In this document: positions 1 through 10,144 of the stretch, piece after piece
How positions within the stretch are numbered: position 1 is the first letter of the stretch
How the letters are laid out: every line of letters begins with the position of its first letter
Origin: Penium margaritaceum
Taxonomy: Eukaryota > Streptophyta > Zygnematophyceae > Desmidiales > Peniaceae
DNA length: 42,474 nt
NCBI GenBank assembly: GCA_023375785.1
Contig: SZWC01018767.1
Coordinates: forward strand, 6,669-49,142
Direction: 5' to 3'
The notes under the pieces: generated by a model
What the model was told of the DNA's origin: nothing
What the model saw: the letters and a program-made list of their open reading frames with translations, nothing else
Database searches by the model: none
Position numbers and translations under genes: made by a program

Positions 1-34
<34 letters not shown>
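1..34. repeat. GA/CT microsatellite
   Basis: About fifteen GA dinucleotides run from the window edge, so the array may continue to the left. It is a simple sequence repeat with no coding meaning. Confidence 0.9.
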
Positions 35-36
<2 letters not shown>

Positions 37-1375
37 ATACACCAAATAAAGGTTGCTTCAAACAGTCCGCCCGACCGTCGGTCGACTGTCTGTCTGCTGC
101 TCCTGGTGAGCGCCAGCGACCAGCGGCGGCCCACAGGCTCCACTGTTACAAGAACCGTGTGTGTGCTGTCAGGTCAGTGCCGGAGATCCGTCGCGACACT
201 CACCTAAAAGCACAAATGATGCGACACCGACAACATGTGGCACAGCACCTACGCCCTATACCGCTCTTGCTGCCGCTCCTGTTGCCGCTGCTGCTGCGGG
301 TTTCAAGCGACACCCCAAAAGAGACATCTTTTAGGCAGTGTTCGGTGAATTCCGGCTTTCTCCCGATCTTGATATGGGTGGTATTACGGGTACGCAGAAC
401 AGACTGGACAAAGATCTAACGTGCCGATGTCCCTTAAAGATCAATTGCAAAACTGCTGCTCGGCAGCTTCACGACGAACCCCGCTTTCCTCAATCACTTA
501 CAAATATACCCTACCTTTGAAACATTAGTCCATATCCACCACATGTTTCGCATTTTCTCCACCATTAGCCCCACCATCAAAACTTGGGCCTTCATCAGCC
601 CCGCATCGTAACGCCATTGCTCCATATACTCCTTTCGCCACCGTTTCATTTCTGTTTCTACATCGTAAAAGATAATATCTTTTTATTGCGAGCGGATGGA
701 TGTGTTTATTGACTATTTTTTGTGAAGTTAATGTTCGTAATTGTCAAAGTGAACCACTACCCAAACATCAAGGTTGCGGTTCCAAGATGACGGGATGTTC
801 AGAGGGGGGCTCATTGAACGTTGTGACGTTCAACGTTTGTCGGATGCTACATATTCAAGGGGAATGGATTTTTCACGACCATGGTCATGAAAAAACACAC
901 CATTAATATTGGCACATATCCTGAATTGTTAGACCGTATTTCTTTCGCATACAACCGTTGTTCAATATGAGTGAGTATGTGTCATATACCTCATCCGTAT
1001 TTGTCATACCCCGTGGATTGTCTGTGCCTCGTAGCAAGTCCAACCGACAAGGCGGATAGTAAACACAAAGGGACACGAGCGGTATATGGAGACTGAATTT
1101 CTGAAGTCGCGGCCAATGTTTATCAAAGTTTCTCAATCAAGGGAAACGATGTACCATGTTTAAAAGTCGGGGCAAATGACGCTGAATCTACCCAAAAGGA
1201 GTGGTACCAAAGGAATTTCCTGCATAGACGCATGCCACCAGCAACCCCCCCACCCACTCACCACATATGAAATGAGGTTCTCAATTTACGATTCGCCTTT
1301 TAGCCACAACCCAAAACACCCCTTAGAGCTCACACGACCACCTACATGGTGGTCTTAAATAATCCATGTAAATCT
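35..1375. other. Anonymous sequence, no gene recognised
   Basis: This stretch holds only short open frames (under 90 codons) without recognisable domains. I see no LTR ends, primer-binding site or RNA gene. It may be decayed transposon or flanking intergenic DNA. The right boundary is where similarity to other copies of the Cop-A LTR starts to fade and is uncertain by tens of bases. Confidence 0.4.
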
Positions 1376-1836
1376 TGTTGTGATTTGTAACGTTCCTGTA
1401 GACCTCTACAGTATACTGTGACCACTCGGACGTGTCCATGCTCGTGTAGATTCCTAATGCGGACCCAGGAGGCACCCGGGCGTCGTCTGGTGGTGGACTA
1501 CCTGCTCGGAGTTGATCGACGGTCGCCCCAGAGTCCTACATGCTGTCTGGGACCTTTTACAGTTTTTCTGCAGCTTGTAGGATTTCATCGGTGGACTGGC
1601 CAAGGCCACAATTTGCATGTCTTTGCATTGTGTGTCCACTGTTTGTTGCCGGATGCATGCATGTGACCATTCGTAGCGTTCGGCTTGAGATTCTGCACGT
1701 GTAGGTTCTGAAAGCGTAGCGTTATGACTTGTCTACGCTGTGTTACGGCCAAAATAGTGGTTTTGGGCCGGTTTTAGGACAGACCTTGCACTGTTGTGTG
1801 CGACACCCGCCGTGCGCCGCAGCAGGTACTTATGAA
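1376..1836 (+). repeat. Cop-A 5' LTR, left part (split by Cop-B)
   Basis: Positions 1513-1836 align base for base with 18579-18862 plus the sequence after hAT-1, and more weakly with 31550-31850. Shared landmarks are TTTGCATGTCTTTGCATTG, a TGTGACC block, GTTACGGCCAAAATAGT and CGTGCGCCGC. The LTR resumes at 11009 after the inserted Cop-B. The left edge is not certain; a TG start near 1376 or 1386 is possible. Confidence 0.7.
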
Positions 1837-2689
1837 AGTTGGTTTTCGTGCATCTCTCATTGTACTCTATTGTGTCCTCCTGGCTTGTGTACATCAGCGT
1901 GCAGATGACTGACGACGAGACTCGACGCTGCTGGAGTGTCGCTCAGTGGAGCCGACGCATGCTGAGGCCCACTCATCCTTCCCGAGAGCCTCCTCCCTCT
2001 GGCGACGCACTCAGCTCCATCAGCAGGCCTCCTCGGCGGTCGGGCCGCCGGCGGTTACTTCCACTGCAGATGCTGTCTGCATGCACCCAACGTTGTCTCT
2101 GGTTGTGGTGTTGCATCTGCAATATCATGCTGTGCCTAGGGTCCATGTCTCCTGCTGTGTGGCCCTGTTTAGCATCACTGACTGTCATAGGCACTGCCTG
2201 GGTTCGGGCAGCCATAACTCTTTGCTGTTTTTTTTCTAGCTAATTCTGACCACACGACTGCATTTGCAGCGTGGGTGTTATGGTATGATCCAGTTTTCAG
2301 GCAAAACGGACGACGCCCGGGTTTTGGGCTATCGGGCGTCTGGCAGGGCTCACCGTGAAAACCCTGCCTGCCAGAAAATAGGTGTAGGACTATTTTCTGA
2401 TTGGCTGGTTAGCTGAGTAACAAGTCCTACACTAGTGCGGGGGAGCTAGAACTTGGAGGGGTCTCCCATTGTTGCTCATTCTTCATTCCTAATTAGTCAC
2501 TTTCAGTTTTCAGCTGCTTTTTTGCACGAACACTTGCGCCCGCGTTACTGAGTAACAAACGCAGAACTTCCAGACTTAGACTCTAGAGCAGCAGACTGAG
2601 GGGGCAGCAGACTTAAGCAACGAGCGTGGAAGTCCGCACGCTGCATCACCAACACTACTGCCCCAACCTGGTGCATAGGATTTCTAGCT
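1837..2689 (+). repeat. Cop-B 5' LTR
   Basis: It matches 10145-11008 over its full length. The expected TGTTGG start is present in the 3' copy, but here the first base is mutated (AGTTGG). It ends at TTTCTAGCT directly before the primer-binding site. A short tandem duplication (two copies of TTGAGTACATCGGC-like sequence) occurs only in the 3' copy near 10190. Confidence 0.88.
2312..2399 (+). other. Row of inverted repeats in the Cop-B LTR
   Basis: Successive inverted repeats are GACGCCCG/CGGGCGTC (2312-2340), GGCAGGG/CCCTGCC (about 2342-2367) and CAGAAAATAG/CTATTTTCTG (2372-2381 and 2390-2399, loop of 8). The same folds occur in the 3' LTR at about 10625-10720, where one change (C to T in the first stem) still allows a T-G wobble. 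A role in RNA 3'-end formation or packaging is only an inference. Confidence 0.6.
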
Positions 2690-2702
2690 ATGTATCAGAG
2701 CC
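2690..2702 (+). promoter_or_regulatory. Cop-B primer-binding site (initiator-Met tRNA type)
   Basis: ATGTATCAGAGCC directly abuts the 5' LTR and differs from the plant consensus TGGTATCAGAGCC only at its first bases. It would prime minus-strand cDNA synthesis from the initiator-methionine tRNA. Confidence 0.85.
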
Positions 2703-4005
2703 AGAGCTTAGCAACACCAGCAGAAGACTGGCGTACAGGTGCCAAACAACGCTGGCGGACCCCCATACGCGCCAGTGCAGGGGAATTGCTATCGGATTTT
2801 TTCGACATCATTGACCCGCCTGAAGGCGGCGTCAGATTTTTGTCCACGACCACTGGACCAGGGGAAATGCTGCGGAAATTTTTTTAGCAGCATAGACCCC
2901 CACACGTGACGTGAGGAGGTGAGCAGCAGGCCGCGTCCGACACTTGCGCGCGACGACGCACGCTACAACGTCATCCAGGTGTAGTGACTGGCACCAGCAA
3001 GCAGCAGCAGCAACCTGTAGCAGTGGCAACCGTAGGCAACGGCAGGGAGCATAGGCAACGACAGCAAGCAGTGGTAGCGGCAGCCAACAGCAGTTGCGTG
3101 CAGTAGTAGCAGCAGGCAGCAGTAGTAGCTCGTAGCAGCCCGTAGCAACAGCAGCCCGCAGCAACAGTAACAACGGTAGCAAGCAACAGCAGTAGCAACA
3201 GCGAGCAGTAGCAGCAACGAGCAGTAGCAGCAGCGAGCAGCAGCAACATTTGCGAGCAGTAGTAGCAATAGGCTGTAACAAGCGCAACATCAAGCCGTAG
3301 CAGCAACCTACTATCGTAGCAACAGCAACGAGTAGCATGCTATAGCACCAAGCAACAACTGCTCCTACTTGCAGCCCACAGCTCACCGCGAGTGACGGGT
3401 CGCTGGCAGGGAGCCCGTTGCTCGCAAGAAGCAGCGGGCTCGCTGCCCGTTGCCCATAGCGAGCAGCAATGCCCGCTGTGCCAGACGAAAGGAAAAGAAA
3501 AAGAAAAAAAACAGAAAAAAATCCCCCAACCCACCAGCTTCTCTATCGCAGCTGTAGCAGCTGCCATAGCTGCTAGAATAGCCACAATAGGCGCAGCAGC
3601 CCGTAGTAACAGCAGCAGCACTTGCTGTTGCAACTACAGTAGCAGCAATAGTAGCAGCAGTAGTAGTAGCAACAACTGCAACAGCAGTAGTAACAATAGT
3701 AGTAGCAGCAGTTGTAGCAGTAGCAGCAGCAACAACAGTAGCTGCAACTACAATAGCAGCAGCACTAGCAGGAGCAACAGTAGCAGCACCTACAACAGCA
3801 GCAGTAGCAGCAACAACAGCAGTAACTGCAGCAGCAGTAGCAATAGCAACAGCAATTGTAGCAGTAGTAGCAGCAGCAACAGCAGCCGCAGCAGCAGTAG
3901 CAACAGCAGCTACAATAGCAGCAGTAGCAACAATAACAGTGGCCCTAACAACTGCCACTGCTGCGGTCAGCATCCCACTGGTGAGGTCATTGCTGATGTC
4001 AATGC

Positions 4006-4109
4006 TGACGTCATCAACACAAAAGGGGGGGGAAGAAAACCAAAGGGTGGGCAGGGAGTGATCTACAGCAGTAGCCCTGCAAACAACGCGGTGGAAGCTG
4101 CTGACGTCA
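4006..4109 (+). promoter_or_regulatory. Two TGACGTCA palindromes in the Cop-B leader
   Basis: TGACGTCA occurs exactly at 4006-4013 and 4102-4109, within related phrases (GCTGATGTCAATGCTGACG and CGATGTCATTGCTGACATC). This is the ACGT-core site bound by bZIP factors in plants. A third copy lies at the equivalent place in Cop-A (11892-11899). Function is inferred, not shown. Confidence 0.45.
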
Positions 4110-4220
4110 GCTGCCCTAAGCCGATGTCATTGCTGACATCAACAACACAAGAAAAACAAAAGGATAAAAAAGGAGGGGAACCAAGGGGTACCAAACCATG
4201 GCTCATTATCCCAGTCGGGA

Positions 4221-4247
4221 GGGGTCCTCCTCTATTGGGAGGACCCC
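4221..4247 (+). other. GC-rich hairpin before Cop-B gag
   Basis: GGGGTCCTCC (4221-4230) and GGAGGACCCC (4238-4247) form a perfect 10-bp stem with a 7-nt loop. Cop-A has two hairpins in the corresponding place (11782-11828). It may be an RNA packaging or dimerisation structure of the genomic transcript. Confidence 0.55.
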
Positions 4248-4704
4248 CAACCCCCCTTTCTTGCAGAGGCTGCAGCAGCAGTAGCAGTAGTACCAGCAGT
4301 GGTAGCAGTAGCAGCAGCAGCAGCGGTAGCAGTAGTAGTGGCAGCAGCGGTAGCAGCAACAACAGCAGGAACAGCCCTCTGGCGTCGTTGGCGGGAATCC
4401 TGACCCCGTGGCTGCTCTTTAGCAACAGCTCGCATCCTTGACGCAGTAGCTTGCAGTGCTGCAGCCATTGGCCTTCCACACTGCCACCACTGCGCCGCCA
4501 CCATTCATCCCTCCAGGGCATGCCAACCTAGCTATGTCTGCTACCACGCACTACCTGGCACAGCAACAGACCTAGCGCTTGCGGCAGATGGTGACCTCCG
4601 TCCTTGGCCCCACTTTGGACACTGGCCGCAGGTTGAAGGACTTTGAGACGCCCCTGCCGCCGGTTTAGGCAGGCGAGCAGTTCCATAGCACGGAGCTCAG
4701 CTTC

Positions 4705-5229
4705 TTGATCTGGGCACAGGGTGAGGGCCTGTGGGCATACTACACCCTCCTGTATGACCCTACCCTGGCCGACCAGTTGTATGACGCTGGTCGTGTTGTA
4801 CGTGTTCTAGTCTCTATCACCCCTCCAGCTTCTCGCCTTGCCCTAGAGCCCTTCCTCGATGACTTTGCCACAGGCGCCACCCCAGACCCTTCAGCCATGT
4901 GGCACGTCCTCACTTGTCCCCATCGCCTGTCCAGCGAGGCTGAGACCAGTCCCCTCCTGCGGGAGTTCAACTCCCTGCACATGGGGGAGACCGAGACGGT
5001 CACCGCATACTGGCAGAGGGTGGAGGACATCCTTCGTCGCCTCGGCACCTCTGCCCCACCCCCTCTGGCTGCGCTCCTCACCATCAAGCACGACACCACT
5101 GATACGTACACGGACGTCTTCGTCCACTACTCTCACGACGTCCTCTCCACTATGGCGGCCCAGGGCACCCTCATGCCCTTGGCATACAAGGTCTTCCTCC
5201 GGATTGAGGAAGCTCGTGTGGACTCCTGA
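4705..5229 (+). pseudogene. gag: Cop-B gag, capsid part (broken)
   Basis: The 174-codon open frame encodes a copia-type Gag capsid region. It starts in the block WAQGEGLWAYYTLLYDPTLA and includes a helical stretch with AYWQRVEDILRRLG, a typical spacing for plant copia Gag. The same frame continues upstream to about 4570 through in-frame stops (for example V-stop-AGEQF just before), so the ATG at 4705 is an internal Met and not the original start. It ends at a TGA (5227-5229), after which nucleocapsid sequence follows. Gag would package the element RNA into virus-like particles in the cytoplasm. This copy is interrupted and so not functional. Confidence 0.75.
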
Positions 5230-5391
5230 CTCTAGCGCACAAAGGCTCTCCCCTCCGCTGCCGTTGCCTCCGTGGTCGTCACCTCCCTCGGCATAGCTAC
5301 CTCATTATTGTCGGGGAAGAAGAAGCGTCAAAACAAGAAAGGCAAGGGTCAGCAGTAGCACCAGAAGTAGCGGTCGACCGGGTCCAGCGGT

Positions 5392-5470
5392 GGCGGCTCA
5401 GTCTGCAACAACTGTGGCCAGCCCGGGCACGGGTGGTACACGTGCCTTCTATCAACGGACGAGGCATGCG
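5392..5470 (+). pseudogene. gag: Cop-B gag nucleocapsid zinc knuckle
   Basis: Reading from 5401, codons give VCNNCGQPGHGWYTC, a perfect CX2CX4HX4C zinc knuckle (first Cys codon 5404-5406, last 5443-5445). This RNA-binding motif ends copia Gag and binds the genomic RNA during packaging. It is preceded by a Lys-rich stretch (KKKRQNKKGK, about 5317-5346) and in-frame TAG codons. A serine-rich region up to about 5830 leads to the protease and contains further stops. Confidence 0.8.
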
Positions 5471-5832
5471 TCATCGCCTCCATGCGTCGCCAACGAGAGC
5501 GCCATCTCGCCTCAGCCGCCGTCGCTGTTGCCGGCTTTGACGCCTCGGCCTCGTCCAACAGCTCCACCACTCAGGTCGCTTCGCCAGTCCAACGGACACC
5601 AGCGCCGCAGCCGCACCATCGGTTACTGGCGGCGCCTCCGTTTCCTTTGCCGGCACATTCCTCCTCCTACCCGGGCTTCAGTACCATCACATCGCACTTA
5701 GTCTACACTCCCGGGCTGTCCTCCCGCGAGCGTCAACTGGAGTAGTTCATCACACTCCAGCTCGGCCTGCCTCGCCCTCCTCCCCAAGGAAGTGCGATTT
5801 GCATCACCTCCTGCTCTCCTACCCAGCCTTGC

Positions 5833-6570
5833 ATGACTGAGATTCAGCTGCGGTCGTGTCCCGTTTCCTCGTCTGTCTTGTTTTCTCCCATGGTCTCCTC
5901 TGCCACGTTCCATGACAACCTTACGTGGCTTGTCGATTGGCAGTCTCGGTCTACGCCTCCTTCCACCGCGTCGTCGTCCTTTGCTTGCTGCCATGTGACC
6001 GTTAGCGATCTGGCGACCCCGGTCCAGGACCCTGCTGAGACCTGGATCATCGACTCCGGGGCCATGCATCACATGATGGCCTCTCGTGAGGCCTTCAGTA
6101 TGCTCGGTCGTGTAGGCAATGTCTCCACTGTCAAGACCGGCTCCGGACAGGTGTTGCCTGTCCGTGGTTTTGGCGCCGTTCGTTTCAGTGGTCCTGCCGG
6201 TGACGTCTTTCTGACCGATGTCCTCTTCGTCCAAGGTCTCAAACTCAGCCTTCTGTCCGTCACTGCCCTTGACCGCATGAGCATGGACGTTGTGCACTCG
6301 CGAGGTATTGGCACTATGTCGTTGCGTCCGTCTGGTCTTGTCATTCTGCACGCCACCGCCCATGGAAACCTGTGGCATGTACCTCGCCTCTCCTCCTCTC
6401 CTTCCGTCGCCTCCTCGTCGGCCGCCAAAGGCCATGTGTTTGTCACCAGCACGCTCTCTCCTCAGTACACCCGCCTCTTGCACCGCCGCCTTTGCCACGT
6501 CCACTCTACCGCCGTAGAAAGTATGCTCTGTACCCAGCCGTCCAAGGGCCTTGTCCCAGAGACCTTCCCA
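5833..6570 (+). pseudogene. pol: Cop-B protease and GAG-pre-integrase domain
   Basis: The open frame begins before the aspartic protease active site WIIDSGAMHHM (about 6043-6075, catalytic Asp in D-S-G). It continues through FLTDVLFVQGLKLSLLSV, typical of copia protease, into the GAG-pre-integrase zinc module LLHRRLCHVHS (about 6476-6508). Near 6565 the meaning moves to another frame: the continuation CIDCAQGKMHQ is in the frame that stays open to 6791. This is a frameshift before the integrase core. In a working element the protease would cleave Gag-Pol inside the particle. Confidence 0.82.
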
Positions 6571-7200
6571 CACAGTGCATTGATTGTGCTCAGGGGAAGA
6601 TGCACCAGTCCACGTACCCTTTGTCTTCTTCCTATGCATCCGCCCCTCTCAACCTCGTCCATGCGGATGTCATGGGCCCTCTCCCCACCGAGTCCTTTGC
6701 CGAGCATGGCTGCTATGTCCTCAGCCTCACTGACGACTATTCTTACTACCGCTGGGTCTTCTACCTTCGGCAGAAGAGCGATGTCGCCTGAGCCATCCAA
6801 GACTGTGTTTTCCTAGCGGAGCGCGAGTGTGGCCACTCTCTTCACCGCGTTTGCTTCGATCACAGTGGTGAGTACATAGGTGAGACCACGGCCTTTCTCG
6901 CCTCCCGCAAGATCCATAATGAGATGTCTGCGTCCTACACGCTTGCTCAGAACAGTGTCTCCGAACGATGGAACCGCACCATGGCTGACGCCGTCTGCAC
7001 CATGCGGGTCGAGTCAGGTCTCTTTGATGGCTTCTATTTTGAAGCCATGGCTTATATGACATGGGTCTGGAACCGGATTCCCCACGGTCCCCTTCCCCGC
7101 CAGTCCACGCCGTACCAGCGACGTGGTCAGCGCGCTGACCTCCACCCGGCTCGTGTCTGGGGCTGCGTGGCCATTGTGTGGCTACCCGCTTCGTAGTAGG
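6571..7200 (+). pseudogene. pol: Cop-B integrase (broken)
   Basis: The integrase core can be followed across stops. LVHADVMGPLP carries the first Asp (about 6655), VCFDHSGEY the second (about 6850), and SERWNRTMADAV the Glu (about 6960-6995), giving D,D-E. The core continues with MTWVWNRIPHGPLP and ARVWGCVAIVWLP. A TGA at 6789-6791 and a frame change split it into two open pieces (ending at 6791; 6924-7196), and TAG codons follow at 7195-7200. Integrase inserts the cDNA into the host chromosome; this copy is dead. Confidence 0.8.
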
Positions 7201-7244
7201 GTGGCAAGCTCGCCACCCGGGGACATCCCTGCACCTTCCTCGGT

Positions 7245-8190
7245 GTGTCTCATCAATCCAAGGCCTGGCGCTTCTGGGATCCCTCCAGGCACTGCATCGT
7301 CGAGTCCCGTGATGCCTTCTTCTTCAAGGACCTATTCCCTCGCAACCTCATTCGCTTCGGCTCGTCCATGTCTATACCGTCGCATGGGGGAGTGGTGATT
7401 CTGTCCTCCATCTTGCTGCTTCCGGGTGACACATCCCTCAATCCCTCTGTGCCGGCAGCCCCAGGCGCATCAGCTAATCCCTCCGGACCGGCAGTCCCAG
7501 TCGCGTCCACCGGCCCCTCCGTGCCGTCAGCTCCAGTCGCATCCAGTGGCCCCACCGGGTCGACAACCCCGGTTGCATCCACTGGCCCCTCTGAGTCGAC
7601 AGCCCTCGTCGCGTCCACTGGCCCCTCTGGGCTGGCAGCCTTAGTTGCGTCCACTGGCCCCTCTGAGCCGACAGTCCCGATCGCGTCTACTCGCCCCTCC
7701 GGTCCAGCAGCTCTAGTCGCGTCCACTGGCCCCTCCGAGCCGACAGCTCTAGTCGCGCCTGTTGATCCCTCCGGACCGGCAGCGCCAGTCGCATCCACTA
7801 GCCCCTCCAGGCCGTCAGCCCCACTCGCATCCACTGGCCCCTCCGGATCGGCAGCCCCAGTCGCGTCCACTGGCCCGTGCGCTGGCAGCCCTAGTCGCGT
7901 CTCCTGGCCCCTTCGGACCAGTAGCTCCAGTCGCTTCCATCGGCCCCCCGGGGCCGGCAGCCCCAGACGTGTCCACTGGTCCCTCCGAGCCGATAGTCCT
8001 AGTCGCGTCCACTAGCCCCGCTGGGCAAGCAGCTCCAGTCGCGTCCACTGGTCCCTCCGGGCCGGTAGCCCCAGTTGTGTCTGCTGGCCCCTCTGGAAGA
8101 GCAGCCACATCCGCCTACGTTGGCCCGTTGGACTCAGTGCCATCGCCTGCCCTGCCACGCTACACACATGGCCGATACGGCAGCCTCTGA
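7245..8190 (+). pseudogene. pol: Cop-B integrase-RT linker with 36-bp coding minisatellite
   Basis: After the integrase C-terminal segment (KAWRFWDPSRHCIVESRDAFFF, in two parts at 7257-7325), the polyprotein linker becomes a tandem array of about 18 imperfect 12-codon units (consensus PVASTGPSGPAA), about 7440-8110. The open frame closes at 8015. The repeats are read from about 7870 in a second frame that stays open to 8190, so a frameshift lies near 7870. Linkers between integrase and RT in copia elements are variable and Ser/Pro-rich; expansion into a regular minisatellite is unusual. Confidence 0.8.
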
Positions 8191-8232
8191 CCCAGACCGT
8201 TGGTGAGTGCGTAGACCATTGAACCGTGCTCC

Positions 8233-9480
8233 ATGGCGCCTCAACCCCCCGTGGGTCCACGTGTCTCCTCCACTCCCACGGTCGTGAGTGGGGATCCTAG
8301 CACCAAGGCCCTCGGCTTGACCACCTCGGCCATCCTTGCAGACCTTCACCTAGGCTCCGCACTGGGCTACATCATGTTTCATCACGAGCATCGGCACGCT
8401 ATTATGGCTGCACTCGGGCGCATCCCACCTGGGGCTCGAGATGTACATGCTCTCTCAGTCCGCTCCACAGCACGTCCGGAGGATCCAGCTACCCTAGGCG
8501 AGGCACGAGTCTCTCCTGAGGCCACACATTGGGATGATGCCTGCGCCGATGAGCTCGCTGCCATCCAACAGCACCACGTGTACGACCTCGTCGACCTTCC
8601 CCCAGGTCGGAAAGCCATCGGTGCCATGTGGGTCTTTCGGCGCAAGTGGAAGCGCGACGGGTCCTTGGACAAGTACAAGGCCCGCCTTACAGCCAAGGGT
8701 TTTGCCCAGATTCCTGGGATCGATTACGCCTAGATCTTTGCCCCACTTGGCTGGTTCTCTACTAGGCGGGCGCTCTTCGGCCTGGTCGCCCAGCATGGGT
8801 GGGAGCTGCATCAGATGGATGTGATCAACGCCTTTCTCCATGGCTCACTGGAGTGTGAGGAGCTCTACATGGTGCAGACCCTAGGCTTCGACGATGGCAT
8901 TGGGAGAGTCTGGCGGCTGCGAAAGGCCCTTTATGGCCTGAAGCAGTCACCTCAAAGCTAGAACCAGGAGATCAGGAGCACGCTCCTTTGCGGCGAGCTT
9001 GAGCGCAGCACCGCTGACCCCGCACTGTTTGTCAGTCCGTGAGGCCAGACTTTCGCTACTGTTCTGGTTTACGTCGACGATCTCCTCATTGTGTCGCCAG
9101 ACACGGCTGCCATCCAGCGTGTCAAGGACTTGCTGCACGCCGCCAACTGGATGAAGGCTCTTGGATCTGCCACACTCTTCCTAGGCACGGAGCTCGAGCA
9201 TGATCGCTCCCAGGGTGTCCTGCACATTCACCAGGCCGCCTATGTGCAGACTCTCTCCACCCGCTTTGCGGAGGACCTACCGCTCATGCCGAGCGCACCT
9301 TAACCCATGTCACCTGATGGCTAGGTGAAGCTGAAGAGTCCTGACCCAGTAGTTGTGGGGCAGCCAGTTGACGTGACCACGTACCTGCGAGTCATCGGGT
9401 CACTAATGCTCCTGGCGCGACGACGCGCCCAGACATCGCGTTCGTCGTCAACCTCCTAGCTGAGTTCTCTCAGGAGTCGC
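8233..9480 (+). pseudogene. pol: Cop-B reverse transcriptase
   Basis: Copia RT motifs occur in order: YDLVDLPPGRKAIGAMWVFR, KYKARLTAKGFAQIPGIDYA (to 8733), then after an in-frame TAG the segments WELHQMDVINAFLHGSLE, VWRLRKALYGLKQSP and the catalytic YVDDLLIVSP (about 9070-9100). FLGTELEHDR and LHIHQAAYVQTLSTRF follow. In-frame stops occur at 8731, at the Trp after SPQS (about 8960), near 9040 and at 9301, and the frame is lost after about 9410. The YVDD catalytic pair is intact, but the enzyme cannot be made as one chain. Confidence 0.85.
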
Positions 9481-9548
9481 GTCACCTCCACTACGAGGCC
9501 GTAATCCGAGTACTGCGTTATGTTGTCTCGACTCCTCGGCGAGGTCTC

Positions 9549-9990
9549 ATGTTTTACTGCCACTCGTCTTTTGTCGCGGTAGGCTACGCCGACAATGACT
9601 GGGCCGGCAGTCCGGACGGTAAGTGTCGCACATGTTGGATCTTTCTGATTGGTGGCACAGTTGTGTCCTGGCGCAATGGCAAGCAAGGGTGCATTGCACG
9701 TAGCACTGCTGAGGCTAAGTATGTGGCCCTTGGCTCAGGCGCGTTTGAGAGTGTGTGGTTGCGTCGTTTGTTGTTCGAGTTGCGTCGGTCTGTTGCATCC
9801 ATCACGTTGTATTGTGGCAATGAGAGTGTCATGCCCATCACCGACAATGACGGTGTGCATCACACACGCACAAAACACATCAACGTTGAGTATCACTATG
9901 TGCATTCGTTGTTGCATGACGGCAGCATCAGCATTATGTGGGTTGAGACAGCACGGTAGTTGGCTGTCTTCTTGACCAAGACACTGAAGC
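9549..9990 (+). pseudogene. pol: Cop-B RNase H
   Basis: The 136-codon open frame matches copia RNase H: VGYADNDWAGSPDGK (catalytic Asp), GTVVSWRNGKQGCIARSTAE (catalytic Glu), AEAKYVALGSGAFESVWL, and YCGNESVMPI followed by HHTRTKHINVEYHYVH. It stops at TAG (9957-9959), one codon into the usual Gln-Leu-Ala segment; the remaining LAVFLTKTLKRDSFKKAV can be read beyond it. RNase H removes template RNA during cDNA synthesis. This is the best-preserved Cop-B domain. Confidence 0.85.
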
Positions 9991-10135
9991 GCGACTCATT
10001 CAAGAAGGCTGTGAGTCCGGTCGGTGTGCGTCTATGAGTGGCTCTTTTTGTCCCTGCCTACGTTTCTGCGTGGCCAGGGGGAGTCTGGTCGTTGACTGTG
10101 TCTCTGCCCGCACATGTGCACTATGCCTGTGAGTC

Positions 10136-10144
10136 ATGGGGGAG
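10136..10144 (+). promoter_or_regulatory. Cop-B polypurine tract
   Basis: ATGGGGGAG lies directly against the 3' LTR start TGTTGG. This is the canonical plus-strand primer site, and the same GGGGGAG-TGTTGG junction recurs for Cop-C (36940) and, inverted, for Cop-E (37841). Confidence 0.85.

Larger units (their letters stand above)
2985..4375 (+). repeat. Cop-B leader with AGC/AAC triplet-rich tracts
   Basis: Three blocks (about 2985-3330, 3595-3950 and 4270-4375) consist largely of imperfect AGC, AAC and AGT triplets. They are separated by unique sequence, including an A-rich block at 3491-3527. Any reading frame gives poly-Ser/Asn (plus) or poly-Ala/Leu (minus), so the long open frames here are a by-product of the triplets. 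Similar tracts occupy the same place in Cop-A and Cop-C, between primer-binding site and coding region. A hairpin (GAGCCCG/CGGGCTC arms) lies at about 3411-3441. Confidence 0.8.

Noticed and set aside
2985..3330. CRISPR-like or satellite array
   Set aside because: There are no constant repeats with unique spacers, only imperfect triplets, and the context is a retrotransposon leader.
3383..3973. 196-codon minus-strand Ala/Thr/Val-rich open frame
   Set aside because: It is the complement of the same triplet tract and lies against the direction of Cop-B transcription.
3392..4441. 349-codon plus-strand Ser/Asn-rich open frame
   Set aside because: It is a by-product of AGC/AAC triplets in the Cop-B leader, has no conserved domain, and both strands give similar low-complexity frames.
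5698..6639. 313-codon minus-strand open frame
   Set aside because: It is antisense to the Cop-B protease and integrase, which show clear motifs on the plus strand.
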